Shown here one piece after another: positions 36,901 to 47,003 of a stretch of DNA of 64,000 bases. Under the pieces are notes generated by a model, which had not been told where the DNA came from, made no database searches, and was given only the letters and a program-made list of their open reading frames with translations. Origin of the DNA: Marinobacter sp. F4206 (GTDB lineage: Bacteria > Pseudomonadota > Gammaproteobacteria > Pseudomonadales > Oleiphilaceae); the NCBI RefSeq assembly GCF_019392195.1, contig NZ_JAHXKI010000001.1:372001-436000 (forward strand), read 5' to 3'. Made by a program: the position numbers and the translations under genes. Position 1 is the first letter of the stretch; every line of letters begins with the position of its first letter.

Positions 36901-39900
36901 GCCAGACTCCGTTTATTGTCGCGAAAACCGCTCGGAGCTGGGACAAACCCAAATCAGAGCGCATTGCCGGTGTCAGCTCCTTCGGTATCGGTGGCACCAA
37001 TGCGCATGTGCTGCTCAAAGGCATCGAACCACTACCGCCGTCGGGTCACGCGGAAACACCCGAATGGGTGCCACTGTGTTTCAGTGCCCATTCGGCAAAC
37101 GCGTTATCTGCGCTGTTGTCCAGCTATCAGCCACTTCTGAATCAGACCAGTGGACGGTCCGAACGGGCAGATCTCGCCACTGCCCTGATCAACAACCGTC
37201 GCGCGTTTCGTTATCGGCTGGCCTTGCCCCAGTCAATTAACGTTCATGAACTGATTACCATGATCGAAGAGGCCGAAGATACGGAGACCGCATTTACCGC
37301 TCCTTCAGTTGTCCTCGCATTTCCGGGCCAGGGCTGCCAGGTTGCCGGCATGGGACACGCCCTTTACGCCAGCGTTCAGCCATTCCGTGCTGCGTTCGAC
37401 GAGTGTGCAGGCATACTCCAAGCCCAACATTCACTCGACATAGGTTCGCTGGTGTTTGAATCTGGTGATCCGCTGAAAGACACGCAAAAGACCCAGATCA
37501 GTCTCTTTTGCATCGGGTATGCACTGGCGGCTGCACTGAGCGCCATCGGGATCAAGCCAAAGGCAGCTATAGGCCACAGTATCGGCGAGCTTGTTGCAGC
37601 AACAATGGCGGGTGTGTTCGATTTACCGACGGCTATTCGGGTGGTTATGACCCGGGGTGAAGTCATGCAGGCTCAACCATCAGGATCAATGCTGGCGGCT
37701 CGCGCCGACGCCGAACAACTTACTCCACTGTTACCGGAAGGCGTCGTTATCGCTGCGGAAAATACCGGCGATTCGTGTACGTTGTCCGGGGGGCACGAGG
37801 CCATTGCCGCTGCCGCCAGTACCCTGGAACAACAGGCCATCAAGTTCCGGCGACTAAATACCTCTCACGCATTCCATTCACCCGCCATGGATGCTGCAAC
37901 TGAGGCTTTCATCCAGCGTTTGGAGGACGTAACTCTTAACCCGCCTCAATTACCGTTTATCTCCTGTGTGACCGGCGACTGGGTAACCGACCAACAGGCC
38001 ACCGACATTCACTACTGGGCCGATCAGATCCGCCAGCCTGTGCAGTTCCTCAAAGGCTGCCAGACCCTCGGAACACTGAAGAATTTGGTGATTCTGGAGT
38101 GCGGGCCCCAGAGCACGGTCTCCGGAATGGCTCTGCAAAATCTGGATGACAAGTCCGATCTAGCCATGATTCCGCTGGTCTCCGCCGCCGGGGAACCCGA
38201 CAAAGAACTTGCGTCGTTTGTTCGGGGGCTCGGCCAGGCCTGGTGTGCTGGTTTGCCGGTTGAGTGGCCCTGCGGAACCGAAAATCCGGCACTTCGTGTC
38301 CGACTGCCGGCATACCCGTTCCAGCATCGCACCCACGTCATTGAACCGGAGCCGGCTATGCCGGCAACAACGGATGCCTCCGTCAACGCAGTTGCCACTG
38401 ATCAGGTGGCTGCTATCGCTAAATTACAGAATTCGGCTGGGCAAAGCATGAAAGACGACATTCCTCAAACATTGCGCACTCTGTTTTCTGATATTTCCGG
38501 CATCGACCTCAGTCAGGCCGATGGCAACGCCACGTTCTTTGAACTCGGGCTCGATTCCTTGTTGCTGACTCAGTCGACGCTGAAGATCAAGAAAAAGTTC
38601 AAGGTAAACATAACATTCCGACAGCTTCTCAATGATTGCGGGAATCTCGACAAGTTGACCGAGTACCTCGTCAGCCAGGGGGCAGAGGCCGGCGCGAACA
38701 CGACTCAGAGTGTATCCGGCGTTTCACCGCCCCCCCAACAAGCCCCAAGCCCTGGTGAAACCCAGACAGCGATCCCTCATAGTCTGTCCAGCCCCTCACC
38801 AGCCTTTGCAGCGCCGACGGGATCAGCCAGCGACATCCAGTCGCTCCTGCAGCAGCAGATGCAGATCCTGCAGGGACAGCTGACGTTGCTTTCCTCGCTA
38901 TCCAGCCAACCCGCAGCAGCGGCGCCCGCCCAGCCCCCGGCTGAGCAGGTAACCGCCAAGCAAGCCGGCACTGCCCCGGACTCTTCGCCTCTCAAGCCCT
39001 TCGGGGCCGGAACGCGCATCAATGTAAAGCGCAGCAATGAGATGACGGTCAAGCAGCGGGAAAACTTTGAAAAGCTGGCAGCGCGTTATAACACCAGATT
39101 TGCGGCGTCCAAAGAGTTCGCCCAGAACAATCGGAAGCAGTTGGCAGACCCGAGGGTCGTATCGGGCTTTCGCAATGTCATCAAGGAAGTTATCTATCCG
39201 ATTGTGGTTGAGCGTTCGGAAGGCCCCTATCTCTGGGACATTGACGGCGGGAAACTGATTGATGTCACTTGTGGATTTGGCAGCAATTTCTTTGGCAATT
39301 CCGCGCCCTTCATCAAAGAGGCGATTTCCAGGCAACTTGACCTGGGCTACGAGATTGGCCCCCAACACCCCCTTGCTGCCGATGCCTCTCGCCTGTTCTG
39401 CCAGATCACCGGTAACGAGCGGGTGGCCTTCTGCAATACGGGTTCTGAAGCGGTTCTTGGAGCCATGCGCCTGGCCCGGACAGTGACTGCCAAGGAAAAG
39501 GTCGTGATCTTTGAAAACGACTACCATGGCATCCATGACGACGTTATTGTCACCCGGGGAAGCAAAGGATTCGCGGTCCCCGCGGCAGCCGGGATTCCCG
39601 AAGCGGCGGTCGAAAACATGATTGTCCTCGATTATGGCAGTGACGAATCCCTGGCCTACATTCGTGAACACGCCGACGAAATAGCCGCCCTACTGGTCGA
39701 GCCGGTACAGAGCCGCAACCCCGACCTTCAACCGAAAGAATTTCTGGAAAAAGCGCGAGCCCTCTGCTCCGACCAGCAGATTGCGCTGATTTTTGATGAA
39801 GTGATCACTGGATTCCGAATCCATCCGCGGGGCGCTCAGGGGTATTACGGTATCAATGCGGACATCTGCACCTACGGCAAGATCGTTGGAGGCGGCCTTC

Positions 39901-40529
39901 CGATTGGCGCCATATCCGGCAAGGCCCAGTTCATGGATGCCCTGGACGGCGGCCAATGGCAATTCGGAGACGACTCCGCCCCAGAGGTAGGGGTTACCTA
40001 TTTTGCTGGAACATTCGTTCGTCACCCGCTGGTTTTGGCGGCAGCGGTCGCAGTATTGCAGCGTCTCGCCGATGAACCCGATCTTCAGACCGATCTCAAT
40101 CAACGGGCCACCCAGATGGTGACCGACATCAATCAGTATGCACAACTGGTTGGCGCTCCCGTCAAAATCGAAAATTGCGGATCAATGTGCAAGGTTAAAA
40201 TTCCTCAGGACATCGCGTTTGAAGAGCTGATCTACATCATCCTGCGCGAGAAAGGTATTCATATCTGGGATGCACGCCCGATGTTCATCACAACGGCCCA
40301 TAGTGATGCTGACATAAGCAGTATTGTCGAGGCCTTCAAGCAGGCCATGGACGAGATGATGGCCATGGACTTTTTCCCGACAAATCAGGATTCAGTCCAG
40401 ACGGGAAATGGCAGCAGTCCAAAACCTCCGGTCGCGGGTGCGCGACTCGGGCGTGATGAATCCGGAAAGGCCGCCTGGTATATCCCTTCCAAGACGGACA
40501 AGAACCAGTTCGAAAAATGGGCAGGTTAA
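33939..40529 (+). CDS. Hybrid NRPS-PKS-aminotransferase, A-T-KS-AT-T-AMT
   Basis: A 2196-residue assembly-line protein. An adenylation domain (about 1-500; YVIYTSGSTG at 154) has pocket residues that I read as D-V-Q-F-I-A-Q-V-V-K, close to known proline codes. A carrier domain follows (Ser552), then a ketosynthase (about 614-1040; active Cys774 and the downstream His motifs), an acyltransferase (about 1127-1420; GHSIGE with Ser1214 and HAFH at 1310-1313, the malonyl-type motif), a second carrier domain (Ser1540), a flexible Gln/Pro/Ala linker and a class III aminotransferase (about 1690-2130; PLP lysine Lys1981). No KR, DH or ER is present. The implied unit is a prolyl-malonyl beta-ketide converted to a beta-amine. 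All active residues look intact. Confidence 0.9.
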   Translation: MDARESPHVVPGFLAQFEHTAQEFADTTALRGSDLTVSYADLYNNALTIQAKIAEMGVPQGAPIAIHTQNRELAITAMIAVLRHGCAYLPLDPLYPEDRLNYMVSHAEAALTITDNDEFRAPVGAHLDLRDTAFGQLPEPRPQSAPISPDTDAYVIYTSGSTGKPKGVLMNHGTLDNLISWQNNHYEAGTRYRTLQFSALSFDVSFQEIFSTLTQGGTLYLVDQDLKQDFRRLLEFIADNEIERIFLPYIALLQLVMWANRLKLYPASLREVITAGEQLVVSKELRTAFNALKNVTLSNQYGPCETHVVSEYELHGPADNWPALPPIGKAIDSAELLILDEQQNPVDEGEVGELYIAGPVLAHGYINSPEQTEKRFIALQTRKGQRAYRTGDLVSRDDGGELLYRGRIDNQVKISGYRVELSEVEARLLDTGLVLEAAAAVQETNGQKKLVAFVTAENGCNDIDVSLKHKLQESIPVYMIPSRFYWVDQLTKTPSGKIDRKSMLESLETATAQTVPAKQDDVFERLFAIVKAELNLADLDTEDNLQDRGMDSLAANRIAATFYAQQGLSIPVYSLFQYRTVGQFLNYAVSRHATPVTGNTESRVHGDGAQTTRDVAIIGMSLRVPGANSLDAFWQNLIEGKESITFFKPTDSSSGYVNARGILDDPLGFDDRFFGISPIEAEFIDPQQRLLLELAWHGLENAGYDPEQFAGRIGVYCGVGNNTYYLNNVLKNQEKLEDYGALQAMVANEKDYAATRLAHKLNLVGPALSIHSACSTSLVAVAEAVQAIRQGRCDIAIAGGASLTFPQQQPHTHQEGSIYTRDGHTRPFDKDSSGTVFSDGGGLVVLKRLDEAEKDRDYIYAAITGVAVNNDGAEKGSFSGPSVQGQRSVIQSAINDAHLDVDGIGYIEAHGTATPIGDPIEVSALSAAFAEYTPNKQFCQLGSVKSNFGHLTAAAGVVGLIKCALSIDRDKIPQSINFETPNPELSLSQTPFIVAKTARSWDKPKSERIAGVSSFGIGGTNAHVLLKGIEPLPPSGHAETPEWVPLCFSAHSANALSALLSSYQPLLNQTSGRSERADLATALINNRRAFRYRLALPQSINVHELITMIEEAEDTETAFTAPSVVLAFPGQGCQVAGMGHALYASVQPFRAAFDECAGILQAQHSLDIGSLVFESGDPLKDTQKTQISLFCIGYALAAALSAIGIKPKAAIGHSIGELVAATMAGVFDLPTAIRVVMTRGEVMQAQPSGSMLAARADAEQLTPLLPEGVVIAAENTGDSCTLSGGHEAIAAAASTLEQQAIKFRRLNTSHAFHSPAMDAATEAFIQRLEDVTLNPPQLPFISCVTGDWVTDQQATDIHYWADQIRQPVQFLKGCQTLGTLKNLVILECGPQSTVSGMALQNLDDKSDLAMIPLVSAAGEPDKELASFVRGLGQAWCAGLPVEWPCGTENPALRVRLPAYPFQHRTHVIEPEPAMPATTDASVNAVATDQVAAIAKLQNSAGQSMKDDIPQTLRTLFSDISGIDLSQADGNATFFELGLDSLLLTQSTLKIKKKFKVNITFRQLLNDCGNLDKLTEYLVSQGAEAGANTTQSVSGVSPPPQQAPSPGETQTAIPHSLSSPSPAFAAPTGSASDIQSLLQQQMQILQGQLTLLSSLSSQPAAAAPAQPPAEQVTAKQAGTAPDSSPLKPFGAGTRINVKRSNEMTVKQRENFEKLAARYNTRFAASKEFAQNNRKQLADPRVVSGFRNVIKEVIYPIVVERSEGPYLWDIDGGKLIDVTCGFGSNFFGNSAPFIKEAISRQLDLGYEIGPQHPLAADASRLFCQITGNERVAFCNTGSEAVLGAMRLARTVTAKEKVVIFENDYHGIHDDVIVTRGSKGFAVPAAAGIPEAAVENMIVLDYGSDESLAYIREHADEIAALLVEPVQSRNPDLQPKEFLEKARALCSDQQIALIFDEVITGFRIHPRGAQGYYGINADICTYGKIVGGGLPIGAISGKAQFMDALDGGQWQFGDDSAPEVGVTYFAGTFVRHPLVLAAAVAVLQRLADEPDLQTDLNQRATQMVTDINQYAQLVGAPVKIENCGSMCKVKIPQDIAFEELIYIILREKGIHIWDARPMFITTAHSDADISSIVEAFKQAMDEMMAMDFFPTNQDSVQTGNGSSPKPPVAGARLGRDESGKAAWYIPSKTDKNQFEKWAG

Positions 40530-40535
40530 CCGCTT

Positions 40536-43500
40536 ATGAATACTGCTGTTCTGAATTACATTGACCGTCATAACCCCTTCCAATTCGGCGAGTTGGAAGG
40601 GGTCATTATCTCCACAGAGTCCCAGCGTGAGGTATGGCTGGCCGCACAATTCGGTGAGGGTGCAAGCGCTGCCTTCAACGAATCGGTATTCGTAAACCTC
40701 CGTGGCCAGGTCAATCACACCGCATTGACGAACGCACTAACCGCGCTCTGGGAGCGCCATGAGGCTATTCGCGGGTGCTTTAGTGACGATGGGGAAGAAA
40801 TGGTGATCTACAAGGATCGCCCTGCCCCTATCTACACCCACGATTATTCATCATTACCGCCCAGTGCGCGAGACGAGCAGGTCGAGGAACTGGCCCGCAG
40901 CGCCGTTGTGGATGCGTTTGACCTGTTTAACGGGCCCCTTGCCCGATTGGATGTCATCCACTGCTCCACTTCTGAAACCCGAATTCTGCTGACTCTGCAC
41001 CATTCGATCTGTGACGGCTGGTCGCTGTATATTCTCGCCAGTGAGCTTGGCGAGCTCTACTCCTCCCTCATAGAGCCTTCCAGACCGTCGACCCTGGAGC
41101 CGCCACCAAGGTTCAGCGACTACGCCGACTGGGAACGCAGCGAAGAAACCCGGCCTTTGCGGGAACAGAGCATCGACTACTGGACGAAACGCTTTTCCCG
41201 GGGCATTCCGGCACTTGACCTACCCTACGATCGGCCTCGGTCCCTCACCCGCAGCTTTGAGGCGTATCGGCTGGACAAAGACCTGCCAATGGAACTTCTG
41301 GGTGGGATGAAAACCCTGGCCGCCAGAAACAGCAGCACCATTACAACGGCTTTGATTGCAACGTTCGTCGCTTACCTGAATCGAATCTCCGGGTGCGAAG
41401 AAATCGTCCTCGGCATTCCGTTTGCCGGACAGATGGCAAAAGAAGAGCACAGCCTGGTGGGTCACTGTGTCAATATTATCCCGCTCTACATCACTGTTTC
41501 GGAGGAAGATTCCTTCAAGACACTGCTCCATAAAACACAGCAGAGCATGCTTGAAGCGTTCGAGTACCAGTACCTGACCTACGGCACGCTTCTCAAGACA
41601 CTGGGCGTCGCCCGTGATCCATCTAAACCGCCGATGGTATCGGTCATCTTCAATGTGGATCAGGCCAATGAGTCAGATTTCGAGTTTTCCGGGCTGGAGG
41701 CGTCTTTTCAGTCCAATCCCCGTGCGTTCGAGAATTTTGACCTGAACCTCAACATTACCCTGTCGGACACGACTGCGGTGATGGAATGCACTCATAATCT
41801 ACAGCTCTGGAACACCGGTACCATGGACCGCCGCATGGAGGAGTTACTGCTCCTGATGCAAGGTGTTCTGGATGAACCGGATGCTGATCTGAAAAGACAC
41901 AACCTGATCAGGAAAGCGGATCTTGCGCTCTATCGAAGCCAGTGGGACACCGCTTTTCGTCCGTATGACCTTGAACACACTAGCCTGCATGGACTGGTTG
42001 AATCGGCGGCAGACCGGTTCCCGGACCGGACGGCGCTCGTGTACAAGGACGTGGAACTGTCTTTCCGCGAACTCGACAATCAAGCAAACCAGCTCGCGCA
42101 CTGGTTGATCAACCGCGGCGTTGTGACGGAAACGGTCGTCCCCATCCTTATGGATCGCTCTATGGAAATGTTGATAGCGATCAATGGCATTCTCAAGGCG
42201 GGCGGCGCATACCTGCCACTCGATCCCGATCACCCGCACGACCGATTAGCCTTTATTATCGACGAGGTTGGTGCCAGTTTTGTTCTGACCCAGTTGGCGT
42301 TAAAAAACCGGGTTCCCGCAAACATCGAAGCCGTCGCCCTGGATGGCGACGGGAACGACCTGAAGCAGTTGCCGGACGAACGTCCGGACCTTCCCTATTC
42401 CAGCTCTCAACTTGCCTACGTGATCTACACGTCTGGCTCTACAGGTATGCCGAAAGGCGTAATGCTGGAACATCGGTCGATCTGCAATCACATGTTATGG
42501 CTTCAGGAAACGTTTCCGCTGGATGAAACGGATGCGGTCATGCTGAAGACCCCGTACACCTTTGACGTATCGCTGTGCGAGCTCTTCCTGCCCTTGATGA
42601 CCGGTAGCCGACTGATCATTGCACGCCCGGGAGGACATAAGGATCCCGAGTATCTGGCAAGTCTGATTAACCGGCACCAGATCTCCCACATTCACTTCGT
42701 ACCTTCCCTCGCGTACCTGTTTCTTGATCTGTGCAAGCAGTCAGATTGTCCGAGCATCCGGCGTATGATCCTCGCCGGCGAAGCTGTCAGTACCGAACTG
42801 GAAAGCCGCTTGATGGAGGCGTTTCCAAACGCCGAATGCTGGAATCTGTATGGACCGACGGAAGCCGCGGTGCACGCGAGCCTCTGGCAATGCGGCAAAG
42901 AAACCTTTGATCACACTGTACCAATGGGCAAGGCCCCTCCCAATACCCGGCTGTACGTGGTTAATAACCAGATGCAGCTGCTTGCGCCGGGCCTTGCTGG
43001 CGAGCTGCTGATTGCCGGCGTCCAAGTCGCCCGGGGGTACATGAATCGTCCTGACCTGACTGCCGAGCGCTTCATTGATGATCCTTTCTCCGACGAACCC
43101 TTCAAGGCCTATCGAACCGGCGACCTGGTCAAAATGCGATCAGATGGCGTGCTCGAATACATAGGAAGGAACGATTTCCAGGTAAAACTCAGGGGCCTGC
43201 GTATAGAGCTTGGCGAAATTGAATCCGTAATCCTGCGGTTCCCTGGTATTACCCAATGCGCGGTCCTTGCTCGGGAAGATCGAAAAAATGACCAGCGCCT
43301 GGTTGCCTACATTGTGGCAAAATCACAGGTTGCGGAGTCGCTCTCAGAGCTGAAAACGCATATCGGGCAACATTTACCTGACTACATGATGCCGCAGCAT
43401 TTCATCCAGTTGCCTGCGCTGCCGCTGACCTCAAGCGGTAAGGTGGATCGCAAAGCGCTTCCCGTGCCCGATCTCACGATCGCGGCAGAGTCCGATTATG

Positions 43501-46500
43501 TTCCGCCCGCAACCCGAACGGAATCGGATCTGTGCGACATCTGGTCCAGAGTACTTGGCGTTTCCACGCTAAGCGTGGCCGCCAATTTCTTCGATATGGG
43601 CGGGCACTCCCTTTTGGGAACACAAATGCTGGCTCAGATCAAAAGCCGTTATGGGGTAACCCTGGGTCTGGGTAAGTTGTTCGAGGCACCGACGGTCCGA
43701 ACCATGGCTAGATTGATTGATCAGGAACTTCAGAGCGGCCGGCAGGCCCAGCGGATTCAAAAGCGACCGCAGGACGCCACCGTTTATGCCATCCCCCAAC
43801 AGCAGGTCTGGTACCTTTACGAAAAGATCGTTCCTGACTCTTATGCCTTCAATCTCCCAGCGGTCTTCCGCTTTCAGGGTGATCTGGACACAGCGTCGCT
43901 GGAACGCACATTCAATACGATCTTGCAGCGCCATGAGATACTACGTGCCAATTTCGTCAATCCCGACGGTGAAGTTCAGATCCTCGTGGACGAATCCCGA
44001 TCGGTGGACCTTGAACCGAAAAGCCTGTCTGACTACGGCGCTACAGATCTGGAAACCCTGGAAAAAGCCCTGCGATCGGTGGTGGGCGAAAGTTTCGACG
44101 TGAGCTCGGGTCCCTTGTTCAAAGTCTGGCTCATCCGGCTTGATGATCAGGATCACATTCTCTTTCTCATGATTCACCATCTGGTTTTCGATGGCTGGTC
44201 GTTCGATCTGCTATTGAAAGAGATGTGTGCCCTTTACAACGCCTATACCGAAGGATTGGGAAATCCTCTTCCCGAACTGCCGGTTCAGTTCCAGGATTTT
44301 GCCCTCTGGCAACGTGACTGGCTGAACAGTGATGCGGTTAATGACCAACTGGCCTACTGGAAAGAGCGACTGGCAGGAGAACTGCCGGTGTTAAACCTGC
44401 CTACCGATTTCGATCGGCCGCACACCCAGCCTCATCGATCGGAAGGTGTTAAATTTGAAATCGACGAGGCCGCTGTCGACGCCCTCGAATCACTCGCGGC
44501 ACGTCATCAGACTACCCTGTTCATGGTCCTGCTGTCGCTTTATGTCCTGATGCTCCATCGTTTCAGTCGACAATCCGACCTGATCATCAATGTACCGGTC
44601 TATGCCAGAAATCAGGACGAATTGAGTGACGTCATGGGGCCCATGATCAACGTCCTTGTCTGCAGATTCCAATTGAATGCCACCCAGTCGTTTGACGATC
44701 TTGTTCAGCACGTAAAAGAAACCCTGCTCAACGCCATCGACAATCAGGATGTGCCGTTCGACCTTCTGGTACGCACGATCAATCCTCCCCGCGATACGTC
44801 GCGCAACCCCATCGCCCAGACTCTGTTCAATTATCAGGATGTACGTAACCGGCAGGCGCAGATGAAGGGCATCCATCGATCCCAGATCAATCTCGACCGG
44901 GTTGGAGTCGAGACAGACCTCGACGTCTGGTTCAAGAGGCAGGTCAGCGGCATGCAAGCGGGTTTCGAGTACCCGATCGAACTCTTTAAACGCGAAACTA
45001 TTGAGGTGTTAGTGACGAATTTTAAAGAAAGCATTCAGGCCCTGACCGAACAACAGGAGGCCCTTGATCTCAAGCAACTGATTGAAGCCTCCAGGCAGGA
45101 TCTGGAGCGGATTTCGGGCTGGAACCAGACAGGCACGCCATGGAGATTCGATCAGGGATTCCTCACCGATTTTGAAAGGCAGGTTACAGCAAGTCCCGAT
45201 AAACCAGCCTGCCAGGACGCGGAGGCGAGCTACAGTTATAGAACGCTGGAACAGCGCTCCAATCAACTGGCAAGATTCTTCTCTGACCATGGCGTTGGTG
45301 CAGGCGATATCGTTGCTCTCCTGCTCGACCGAAATGTCGATTTACCGGCAACCGTCATTGCGCTCTGGAAACTCGGCGCCGCTTATGTGCCGCTTGATCC
45401 GGTATACCCGGAAGAGCGCGTCCGAGCCATACTCGGTGTCGCAGGGGCGAATGCACTGATCACGTACTCGGCAAATGCCGTCGCACAGGCCGCCCACGAG
45501 GGCACGACCATCCTGCTGGATCGCGTAGCGGCTTCTGTTTCGGAACAGAGCTCCACCCCCGTTTCGACTCCACTAAGCCCGGATCAGTTGGCCTATGTCA
45601 TCTTCACTTCCGGATCAACAGGCATACCCAAGGGTGTGGAAATCAGCCATGGCGCGTTGCATAACTTTCTCAATGCCGTGGCGGTGGAACCGGGCCTCAG
45701 CGAAAATGACAGGCTGCTTGCTATCACCACTCTGGCCTTTGATATCTCTTTGCTCGAGCTTTTCCTGCCGCTCAGTGTCGGCGCAACCGTGTTTGTGGCT
45801 TCTGCCAACCAGAGTAGTGACCCCCATCAACTGCTTGAGCTGATTGAGCAAAAGGAAATTACGACCCTGCAGGCAACACCCGCAACATGGCGCCTGTTGG
45901 TAAACGCAGGATTTGCAACTGAATCATCCATTAAGGCGTTGATCGGGGGAGAAAAACTCCCGCCAGACCTGGCACAAAGCCTTATCAATCATGGCGTTGA
46001 AGTCTGGAATATGTACGGCCCAACAGAAGCAACCGTCTGGACCAGCTGCTACCGAATTCCAGAGAGCGAAACGGAAATCTCGCCGCGGATACTGATCGGC
46101 AGGCCGCTGGCCAATACCCAATTGCATGTTCTTGATGAAGATGGGACCACTCTCCCCCTGGGCGTCTATGGTGAGCTATGGATTGGTGGTGCGGGACTGG
46201 CCAATGGCTATCGGGGCAACCCCGGACAAACAGCAGAGCGATTTGTCTGTTTCCCGAATGGCGAGCGGCTTTACCGGACTGGAGACCGGGCTCGCTGGAC
46301 CCTGGACGGCCAGATCGAATTCGCCGATCGTCTTGATAATCAGGTCAAAGTTCGGGGATACCGGATTGAACTCGAAGAAATCGAAATCAACCTTCGCGCT
46401 CATCCCAACGTCGCCGACGCGGCCGTCGTCGTGCAAAGCTTCAGTTCCGATGACCAGCGACTTGTCGCCCATATCAGCTACTGCGGCGACGAACAGCCCA

Positions 46501-46988
46501 CGGGCAGTGAGTTGCGCAAGCATCTCCGCACGTTCTTGCCTGATTACATGATGCCCCAGCAATTTTCTTCCCACGAGCAGCTGCCTCTACTGCCATCGGG
46601 CAAGATCAACCGCAAATTGCTGGCCGAAGTGAACGGAACTCAGACCCCGGGGCGTGCCTCTGCCAACCGCGAGCCTACTGAGACCGAAGCACGTGTGATG
46701 GCCATCTGGAAAGAATTGCTGAAACGAGAAGAAGTCGCGCTTGATGATCAGTTTCTTGATATAGGTGGGCATTCCCTTTTGGCGTTAAAGGTTATCGTCG
46801 ATATTGAGAAGACCTTCGGGGCCAGACTGATGCCACAGGATCTGTGGGTTAATACTCTAGAGCAACTGGCGAACCTGATTGACCAGAAACAGGCGTCAGC
46901 AAACTCCGAATCCGAAAAGATGTCAGATAATAATAAATCCACAAGAACCGGACGGGGTATGTTTAGACGGCTTTTCGGCGCATCGTGA
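40536..46988 (+). CDS. Nonribosomal peptide synthetase, C-A-T-C-A-T
   Basis: A 2150-residue protein, 6 bases downstream of the hybrid synthase. Condensation domain 1 (about 1-440; HHSICDG at 155) and adenylation domain 1 (about 486-1000) are followed by a carrier (Ser1025), condensation domain 2 (HHLVFDG at 1214), adenylation domain 2 (about 1540-2040) and a carrier (Ser2080). The first pocket code reads D-V-C-H-I-A-L-V-H-K, which I cannot assign. The second reads D-I-L-Q-L-G-M-V-W-K, close to the glycine code. There is no thioesterase or reductase at the C-terminus, so release must be in trans, perhaps by the two hydrolases that follow. Motifs are complete in both modules. Confidence 0.92.
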   Translation: MNTAVLNYIDRHNPFQFGELEGVIISTESQREVWLAAQFGEGASAAFNESVFVNLRGQVNHTALTNALTALWERHEAIRGCFSDDGEEMVIYKDRPAPIYTHDYSSLPPSARDEQVEELARSAVVDAFDLFNGPLARLDVIHCSTSETRILLTLHHSICDGWSLYILASELGELYSSLIEPSRPSTLEPPPRFSDYADWERSEETRPLREQSIDYWTKRFSRGIPALDLPYDRPRSLTRSFEAYRLDKDLPMELLGGMKTLAARNSSTITTALIATFVAYLNRISGCEEIVLGIPFAGQMAKEEHSLVGHCVNIIPLYITVSEEDSFKTLLHKTQQSMLEAFEYQYLTYGTLLKTLGVARDPSKPPMVSVIFNVDQANESDFEFSGLEASFQSNPRAFENFDLNLNITLSDTTAVMECTHNLQLWNTGTMDRRMEELLLLMQGVLDEPDADLKRHNLIRKADLALYRSQWDTAFRPYDLEHTSLHGLVESAADRFPDRTALVYKDVELSFRELDNQANQLAHWLINRGVVTETVVPILMDRSMEMLIAINGILKAGGAYLPLDPDHPHDRLAFIIDEVGASFVLTQLALKNRVPANIEAVALDGDGNDLKQLPDERPDLPYSSSQLAYVIYTSGSTGMPKGVMLEHRSICNHMLWLQETFPLDETDAVMLKTPYTFDVSLCELFLPLMTGSRLIIARPGGHKDPEYLASLINRHQISHIHFVPSLAYLFLDLCKQSDCPSIRRMILAGEAVSTELESRLMEAFPNAECWNLYGPTEAAVHASLWQCGKETFDHTVPMGKAPPNTRLYVVNNQMQLLAPGLAGELLIAGVQVARGYMNRPDLTAERFIDDPFSDEPFKAYRTGDLVKMRSDGVLEYIGRNDFQVKLRGLRIELGEIESVILRFPGITQCAVLAREDRKNDQRLVAYIVAKSQVAESLSELKTHIGQHLPDYMMPQHFIQLPALPLTSSGKVDRKALPVPDLTIAAESDYVPPATRTESDLCDIWSRVLGVSTLSVAANFFDMGGHSLLGTQMLAQIKSRYGVTLGLGKLFEAPTVRTMARLIDQELQSGRQAQRIQKRPQDATVYAIPQQQVWYLYEKIVPDSYAFNLPAVFRFQGDLDTASLERTFNTILQRHEILRANFVNPDGEVQILVDESRSVDLEPKSLSDYGATDLETLEKALRSVVGESFDVSSGPLFKVWLIRLDDQDHILFLMIHHLVFDGWSFDLLLKEMCALYNAYTEGLGNPLPELPVQFQDFALWQRDWLNSDAVNDQLAYWKERLAGELPVLNLPTDFDRPHTQPHRSEGVKFEIDEAAVDALESLAARHQTTLFMVLLSLYVLMLHRFSRQSDLIINVPVYARNQDELSDVMGPMINVLVCRFQLNATQSFDDLVQHVKETLLNAIDNQDVPFDLLVRTINPPRDTSRNPIAQTLFNYQDVRNRQAQMKGIHRSQINLDRVGVETDLDVWFKRQVSGMQAGFEYPIELFKRETIEVLVTNFKESIQALTEQQEALDLKQLIEASRQDLERISGWNQTGTPWRFDQGFLTDFERQVTASPDKPACQDAEASYSYRTLEQRSNQLARFFSDHGVGAGDIVALLLDRNVDLPATVIALWKLGAAYVPLDPVYPEERVRAILGVAGANALITYSANAVAQAAHEGTTILLDRVAASVSEQSSTPVSTPLSPDQLAYVIFTSGSTGIPKGVEISHGALHNFLNAVAVEPGLSENDRLLAITTLAFDISLLELFLPLSVGATVFVASANQSSDPHQLLELIEQKEITTLQATPATWRLLVNAGFATESSIKALIGGEKLPPDLAQSLINHGVEVWNMYGPTEATVWTSCYRIPESETEISPRILIGRPLANTQLHVLDEDGTTLPLGVYGELWIGGAGLANGYRGNPGQTAERFVCFPNGERLYRTGDRARWTLDGQIEFADRLDNQVKVRGYRIELEEIEINLRAHPNVADAAVVVQSFSSDDQRLVAHISYCGDEQPTGSELRKHLRTFLPDYMMPQQFSSHEQLPLLPSGKINRKLLAEVNGTQTPGRASANREPTETEARVMAIWKELLKREEVALDDQFLDIGGHSLLALKVIVDIEKTFGARLMPQDLWVNTLEQLANLIDQKQASANSESEKMSDNNKSTRTGRGMFRRLFGAS

Positions 46989-47003
46989 GGGTTTCAACCC
47001 GTC

